This document shows, piece after piece, positions 60,122-64,000 of a DNA stretch of 64,000 nt (positions are counted from its first letter, which is position 1; each line of letters begins with the position of its first letter). Origin of the DNA: Vibrio vulnificus NBRC 15645 = ATCC 27562 (GTDB taxonomy: Bacteria > Pseudomonadota > Gammaproteobacteria > Enterobacterales > Vibrionaceae); contig NZ_CP012881.1 in NCBI RefSeq assembly GCF_002224265.1, positions 1,736,001 through 1,800,000 of the forward strand, in the 5' to 3' direction. The notes under the pieces are model-generated. The model made no database searches, was not told where the DNA came from, and saw nothing but the letters and a program-made list of their open reading frames with translations. Both the position numbers and the translations under genes were made by a program.

Positions 60122-60266
60122 GTGTGTTGCTCTTTGAGTGATTTGGATCAGCGAGGCATTTCACTGACCTTTGTATGCGTGATACGAGTTAATTTAGTCC
60201 TTCAGCTCAACTTTTCGTCAATCATTGAGGGGAATGTTTTTTGTGAGACGGGCTCAGGATCACACT

Positions 60267-60746
60267 TCAACTGAGTTTCTGTGACGGTGAGGCAACGACG
60301 AAGGCGTTGTAGAGGTGCGCAGCACCGAGATGTTGGCAGTAGCGCTGTGTGAGCGGCTGTTGCTGGTTGGGAGACAGCGTTAGGGTGTTGATGCAATCAA
60401 CGAGATCGGATTGTTGCTGCTTTTCCAATTGCAGTTCAAATTGCAGCGCTTCGCGATAGAGGGTATCCGGTAGATGCTGTTTAAACTGACGACGGAGATC
60501 GCGGTAGGTATGCAGTAGCGTTTCAGAGCGGCCCAAGCAGGCTTGTACTTGATGCCACTCTTGCTCTTGAAACGTCAGTTGTTGTTCATCGAGCCATTTG
60601 AACAGCAACAGTAAGTTGACGTTGCCGTTAAAGTTGTTCTGCAAAGCAAGGCACGCCTCTTTCACTTCTCGAATCGAATAATATTGTAGGCTGAATTGCC
60701 ACAGCCTTTCGAGGGTAAGTGAAGGTTGGACGTGCTCTGAACTCAT
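60267..60746 (-). CDS. TIGR02444/DUF2390 family protein
   Basis: A 159-residue, Leu- and Gln-rich, probably all-helical protein. The segment LWQFSLQYYSIREVKEACLALQ followed by NGNVNLLLLFKWLDEQ (core GNVNLLL) matches the TIGR02444 family, found next to yheS in many gammaproteobacteria. It overlaps the yheS stop by four bases (ATGA), indicating coupling. Function unknown. Confidence 0.82.
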   Translation of the reverse strand: MSSEHVQPSLTLERLWQFSLQYYSIREVKEACLALQNNFNGNVNLLLLFKWLDEQQLTFQEQEWHQVQACLGRSETLLHTYRDLRRQFKQHLPDTLYREALQFELQLEKQQQSDLVDCINTLTLSPNQQQPLTQRYCQHLGAAHLYNAFVVASPSQKLS

Positions 60747-62665
60747 TGGCTATTGAACTCCTGTTCCATCTGTTCCAGTACTTCCTGCTGGGCCATCCAC
60801 TCCATTTCAATCTCTTCGAGATCGGATTTACTTTGTGCTTGCAGCGCCAGTACTTGAGTAAGTTTAGCTTTATTTTCGGCATCATACAGTGAGTTATCAG
60901 ACAATTGCTGCTCAGCCTCTGCCAACGCTTCGCCCAACTTATCCATTTTCGCTTCTAACTGTGTCAGTTTTTTGCGAATTGGTGCGGTTAACTTACGAAA
61001 ATCGGCTTCACGACGCTTTTGCTCTTTTTTCGCGGCAGCACTGTTGCTGCTGTCTTTGGTTGGCATTTCTGCGGCCGCTTCGCGACGCTCAGCTTTTTGC
61101 TGCTCAGTGAGCCACTTGTAGTAGTCATTGAGGTCGCCATCAAACGGGGCCACTTGGCGATCGTGCACTAGGTAAAGATCATCGGTGGTTGCGCGGATCA
61201 AATAGCGATCGTGCGAGACGATCACCATCGCGCCTTCAAAGGTTTGCAGCGCCAGTGTCAGCGCTTGGCGCATATCTAAGTCTAGGTGGTTGGTTGGTTC
61301 GTCGAGCAGCAATAAGTTTGGTTTTTGCCAGACGATCAACGCGAGCACCAAGCGTGCTTTTTCTCCCCCTGAAAACGGTGCTACTTTCTCCAGTGCTTTG
61401 TCACCGTGAAAGCCGAAGCTACCCAGATAATTACGCAGCTCTTGCTCGGTTTTTTCTGGCGCGATCTGCATCATGTGCTGCAGCGGTGTTTCTTCTGGGT
61501 GCAAGGTTTCCAATTGGTGCTGAGCAAAGTAACCAATTTTGACGCCTTGCGAGTAAGTCAAATCGCCACCTTGGGCTTTCAGCTCTCCGGAGAGTAACTT
61601 GATCAGTGTTGATTTACCGGCGCCGTTGCGGCCGAGCAAACCAATTCGGCTGCCAGGCACCAGATTAAGACGAATTTTATCGAGGATGAGGTTATCACCG
61701 TAACCAGCAGAAACGTCATCCATCATCATGATCGGATTTGGCAGCGCGGCAGGTTCACGAAATTCAAAGCTAAATGGGTTATCAAACTGTGCGGGTAGCA
61801 CTTTTTCTAGCTTCTCTAGCGCTTTGATGCGGCTTTGCGCTTGGCGTGCTTTGGACGCCTTGTAGCGAAAACGATCGATGTAGCTTTGCATGTGCGCCAT
61901 CTGCTTCTGCTGCTTCTCAAACATCGATTGTTGCAGGATCAGTTTCTGAGCGCGCTGGTTTTCAAACGATGAGTAGTTACCGGTGTACTCATTGAGTTTC
62001 TGGTTTTCAATGTGAACGATGCGATTGACGATTGGGTCGAGAAAATCACGGTCGTGCGAAATCAGCATCAAAGTACCTGGGTAGCTTTGCAACCAACGCT
62101 CTAGCCACATGACCGCATCAAGGTCTAAGTGGTTAGTGGGTTCGTCAAGCAGCAACAGATCAGAACGGCACAGCAGGGCTTGAGCAAGGTTGAGACGCAT
62201 GCGCCATCCACCCGAGAATTGGGTCAGGTTCCAGTGCATCTGTTCTTGGCTAAAACCTAAACCATCTAAAAGCTCTGAAGCGCGCGCACGGATGCTGTAG
62301 CCGCCAATGGTTTCAATTTTACCGTGCAATTCAGCAATGCGAGTCCCTTGCTCTTGCGCTTCGGCTTCCGCCAGCTGGCGTTCAAGCTGACGATATTCAC
62401 GATCTCCATCAATCACATATTCAATGGCGCTGCGTTCTAAAGCGGGCGTTTCCTGAGCGACCCAAGCTAACTCCCAATGTTGCGGACAGCTAAATGAGCC
62501 CGCATCAATCGACAGCTCATCTTTGATTAGGGCGAACAGGGTGGATTTCCCACAACCGTTCTTACCGACTAAACCAATTTTGTCACCTGGGTGGATTGTT
62601 GCTGATGCTTGATCAAGCAAAGGAGCGCCGCCGCGAAGCAGCTGAATGTCTGAAAAGGTAATCAT
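60743..62665 (-). CDS. yheS: ABC-F family ATPase YheS
   Basis: A 640-residue soluble tandem ATPase with two ABC domains: Walker A GLVGKNGCGKST and LLGRNGAGKSTL; signatures FSGGWRMRL and FSGGEKARL; Walker B LLLLDEPTNHLD in both. A charged linker and a C-terminal coiled coil (about 530-640) complete the ABC-F plan. ABC-F proteins bind ribosomes at the E site. ATG 62665 (MITFSDIQLLRGG) is the family start; the frame upstream to 62788 is unsupported. Confidence 0.95.
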   Translation of the reverse strand: MITFSDIQLLRGGAPLLDQASATIHPGDKIGLVGKNGCGKSTLFALIKDELSIDAGSFSCPQHWELAWVAQETPALERSAIEYVIDGDREYRQLERQLAEAEAQEQGTRIAELHGKIETIGGYSIRARASELLDGLGFSQEQMHWNLTQFSGGWRMRLNLAQALLCRSDLLLLDEPTNHLDLDAVMWLERWLQSYPGTLMLISHDRDFLDPIVNRIVHIENQKLNEYTGNYSSFENQRAQKLILQQSMFEKQQKQMAHMQSYIDRFRYKASKARQAQSRIKALEKLEKVLPAQFDNPFSFEFREPAALPNPIMMMDDVSAGYGDNLILDKIRLNLVPGSRIGLLGRNGAGKSTLIKLLSGELKAQGGDLTYSQGVKIGYFAQHQLETLHPEETPLQHMMQIAPEKTEQELRNYLGSFGFHGDKALEKVAPFSGGEKARLVLALIVWQKPNLLLLDEPTNHLDLDMRQALTLALQTFEGAMVIVSHDRYLIRATTDDLYLVHDRQVAPFDGDLNDYYKWLTEQQKAERREAAAEMPTKDSSNSAAAKKEQKRREADFRKLTAPIRKKLTQLEAKMDKLGEALAEAEQQLSDNSLYDAENKAKLTQVLALQAQSKSDLEEIEMEWMAQQEVLEQMEQEFNSQ

Positions 62666-62864
62666 GTCGTTCTGCTTAAATGAATGCTGTTTATTCGTGC
62701 ACTTTCTTGCTGCGCATAGTAGGAGGAAAGAGGATAAATGTCGATCATTATGCAAATATGAGTATGATGAGTAACAAGTGAGTAACACTTTGTTTTATTC
62801 GCTTCCACGTAAGTTCAAGGGGAGCCGATCACAAAGACGAAAAATGGGACGAACGGAAGACGCC

Positions 62865-63443
62865 ATGATGATCAATAGCGCGATAACAAAAAAACAGCCC
62901 AAAGTTTTGGTGATTTATGCCCACCCTGAGTCACACACGTCTGTAGCCAATCAAGTGATGATTAAGAAAATCTCCTCATTGTCGCACGTGACTATTCGTG
63001 ACCTTTACGCCATCTACCCAGATTTCTTTATTGATGTGAAAGCCGAGCATAAATTGTTGCTTGAGCACGATGTTATTGTTCTGCATCACCCGATGTTTAT
63101 GTATTCCTGCCCTGCGTTACTCAAAGAGTGGATTGACCGTGTGTTGGGAAAGGGCTTTGCGTTTGGGCAAGGCCAAGCGTTGGCGGGGAAGTATTGGCGC
63201 AGCGTCATCACCACCGGTGGCAAAAAAGAAGCCTTTAGCGCCAAAGGCTACAATAAATACCCACTCGAAGAGATTCTGCAGCCATTTGAATTAACCGCGG
63301 CACTGTGTCAAATGCACTGGATTGAACCTTTAGTGCTCTATTGGGCGAGAAATGTCTCTGATGTAGAACGCTATCAACATGCTGAGCAGTATCGGCAGTG
63401 GCTCAACGATCCGCTAGGAGGTTTTGATGGCTCTCACCAGTGA
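62865..63443 (+). CDS. kefG: Glutathione-regulated potassium-efflux ancillary protein KefG
   Basis: A 192-residue flavodoxin-like NAD(P)H quinone oxidoreductase-type protein. Characteristic parts are [33 protein letters not shown] (core [12 protein letters not shown]) and [10 protein letters not shown]. It is required for full KefB activity. GGAA at 62855-62858 fits ATG 62865; the adjacent ATG at 62868 is also possible. Its 3' end overlaps kefB by 17 bases, a strong sign of coupled translation. Confidence 0.9.
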   Translation: MMINSAITKKQPKVLVIYAHPESHTSVANQVMIKKISSLSHVTIRDLYAIYPDFFIDVKAEHKLLLEHDVIVLHHPMFMYSCPALLKEWIDRVLGKGFAFGQGQALAGKYWRSVITTGGKKEAFSAKGYNKYPLEEILQPFELTAALCQMHWIEPLVLYWARNVSDVERYQHAEQYRQWLNDPLGGFDGSHQ

Positions 63444-64000
63444 TTTTTTGCAAACCAGTGTGGTCTTTCTCTCTGCTGCGGTAGTTGCGGTGCCACTGGC
63501 GCAGCGCTCGGGATTGGGTTCGGTCCTAGGTTATCTACTGGCTGGTGTGGCCATTGGCCCGTGGGGATTGGGGCTTATTAGCGATGTTGACGCCATCTTA
63601 CACTTTGCCGAGCTTGGCGTGGTACTGCTGCTGTTTCTGATTGGTTTGGAGTTGAATCCGAAAAAATTATGGCAAATGCGCGGTCCTATTTTAGGCTTAG
63701 GTGGCGCTCAGGTGGTGATCACCACCTTACTGATTGCCATTATCATCCAATGGTTTGGCGTGAGTTGGAATACTGCGCTGGTGATTGGAATGGGGCTTGC
63801 GCTCTCGTCCACCGCGATTGCGCTTAAAGTGCTTGAAGAGCAAGGGCTCGCAAGAACGGAGACGGGTCAGTCTGGCTTTGCCGTGTTGCTGTTCCAAGAT
63901 ATTGCCGTTATTCCTATGCTCGCGTTGCTGCCGCTGTTGGCGGGAAGTGGCATGAGTGGCAATTGGCTGAGTTCCTTACTGACCTTTTCTGCGGTGGTTG
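63427..64000 (+). CDS. kefB: Glutathione-regulated potassium-efflux system protein KefB (5' part)
   Basis: The first 191 codons of a CPA2 monovalent cation:proton antiporter. Alternating hydrophobic helices are visible with [32 protein letters not shown] and [12 protein letters not shown], typical of KefB/KefC. The gene runs off the window end, so the RCK/TrkA-N regulatory domain is not seen. It overlaps kefG, as in E. coli kefGB. It protects against electrophiles by acidifying the cytoplasm. Confidence 0.92.
   Translation, partial: MALTSDFLQTSVVFLSAAVVAVPLAQRSGLGSVLGYLLAGVAIGPWGLGLISDVDAILHFAELGVVLLLFLIGLELNPKKLWQMRGPILGLGGAQVVITTLLIAIIIQWFGVSWNTALVIGMGLALSSTAIALKVLEEQGLARTETGQSGFAVLLFQDIAVIPMLALLPLLAGSGMSGNWLSSLLTFSAVV

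Overview
The window is ordinary chromosomal DNA of a Vibrio, probably near V. vulnificus; the species is inference. The genus call rests on motX (sodium-driven polar flagellar motor) next to purA, an Xds-type secreted nuclease with a GlyGly-CTERM tail, an AmiB with three LysM repeats, and gene blocks otherwise shared with other gammaproteobacteria. I see no insertion sequence, prophage, integron or CRISPR array. Most genes are housekeeping; the less expected signals lie in intergenic DNA and in a few accessory genes.

Layout. 1-9 kb: the EF-P beta-lysylation genes epmB, efp and epmA, interleaved with a secreted carbohydrate-binding protein, an SPFH membrane protein and the fumarate reductase operon frdABCD. 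8.6-23 kb: a VanZ-like protein, a TetR regulator, a DHH phosphoesterase, envC, cysE, gpsA, secB, a rhodanese, gpmI, two transporters, psd, rsgA and orn. 22.6-23.8 kb: a tRNA array of four Gly(GCC) and four initiator Met genes, followed by an AT-rich stretch with two perfect DnaA boxes. 24.3-36.5 kb: queG, tsaE, amiB, mutL, miaA, hfq, hflX, hflK, hflC, yjeT and purA, the same order as the E. coli cluster but lacking nnr and with yjeT inverted. 36.7-46 kb: motX, hmp/nsrR, an exported amidohydrolase, rnr, rlmB, gph and trpS. 46.6-57 kb: a porin-nuclease pair, pabA, argD, astA, astD and a DUF1338 protein. 57-64 kb: crp, prkB, yheU, yheT, a TIGR02444 protein, yheS, kefG and the start of kefB.

Genes that work together: EpmB and EpmA modify EF-P. 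EnvC activates the septal amidase AmiB. NsrR faces hmp across two tandem NsrR-like operators. ArgD, AstA and AstD belong to arginine metabolism. KefG is the ancillary subunit of KefB. HflK and HflC form the FtsH-associated complex. CRP is encoded here, and CRP-like sites occur upstream of frdA/epmA and of the porin.

The most useful observations are: (1) seven hairpins of identical geometry in the tRNA spacers, whose stems vary by compensatory base-pair changes, next to relics of tRNA 3' ends; (2) a perfect 12-bp PurR-box core over the likely -35 of a signal-peptide-bearing amidohydrolase; (3) a textbook sigma-28 promoter before motX; (4) a porin gene 23 bp from a secreted nuclease gene; (5) strong unexplained dyads at argD-astA and at the SLC13 transporter start; (6) a possible three-way-junction RNA between the rhodanese gene and secB. 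No clearly new multi-gene system is visible.
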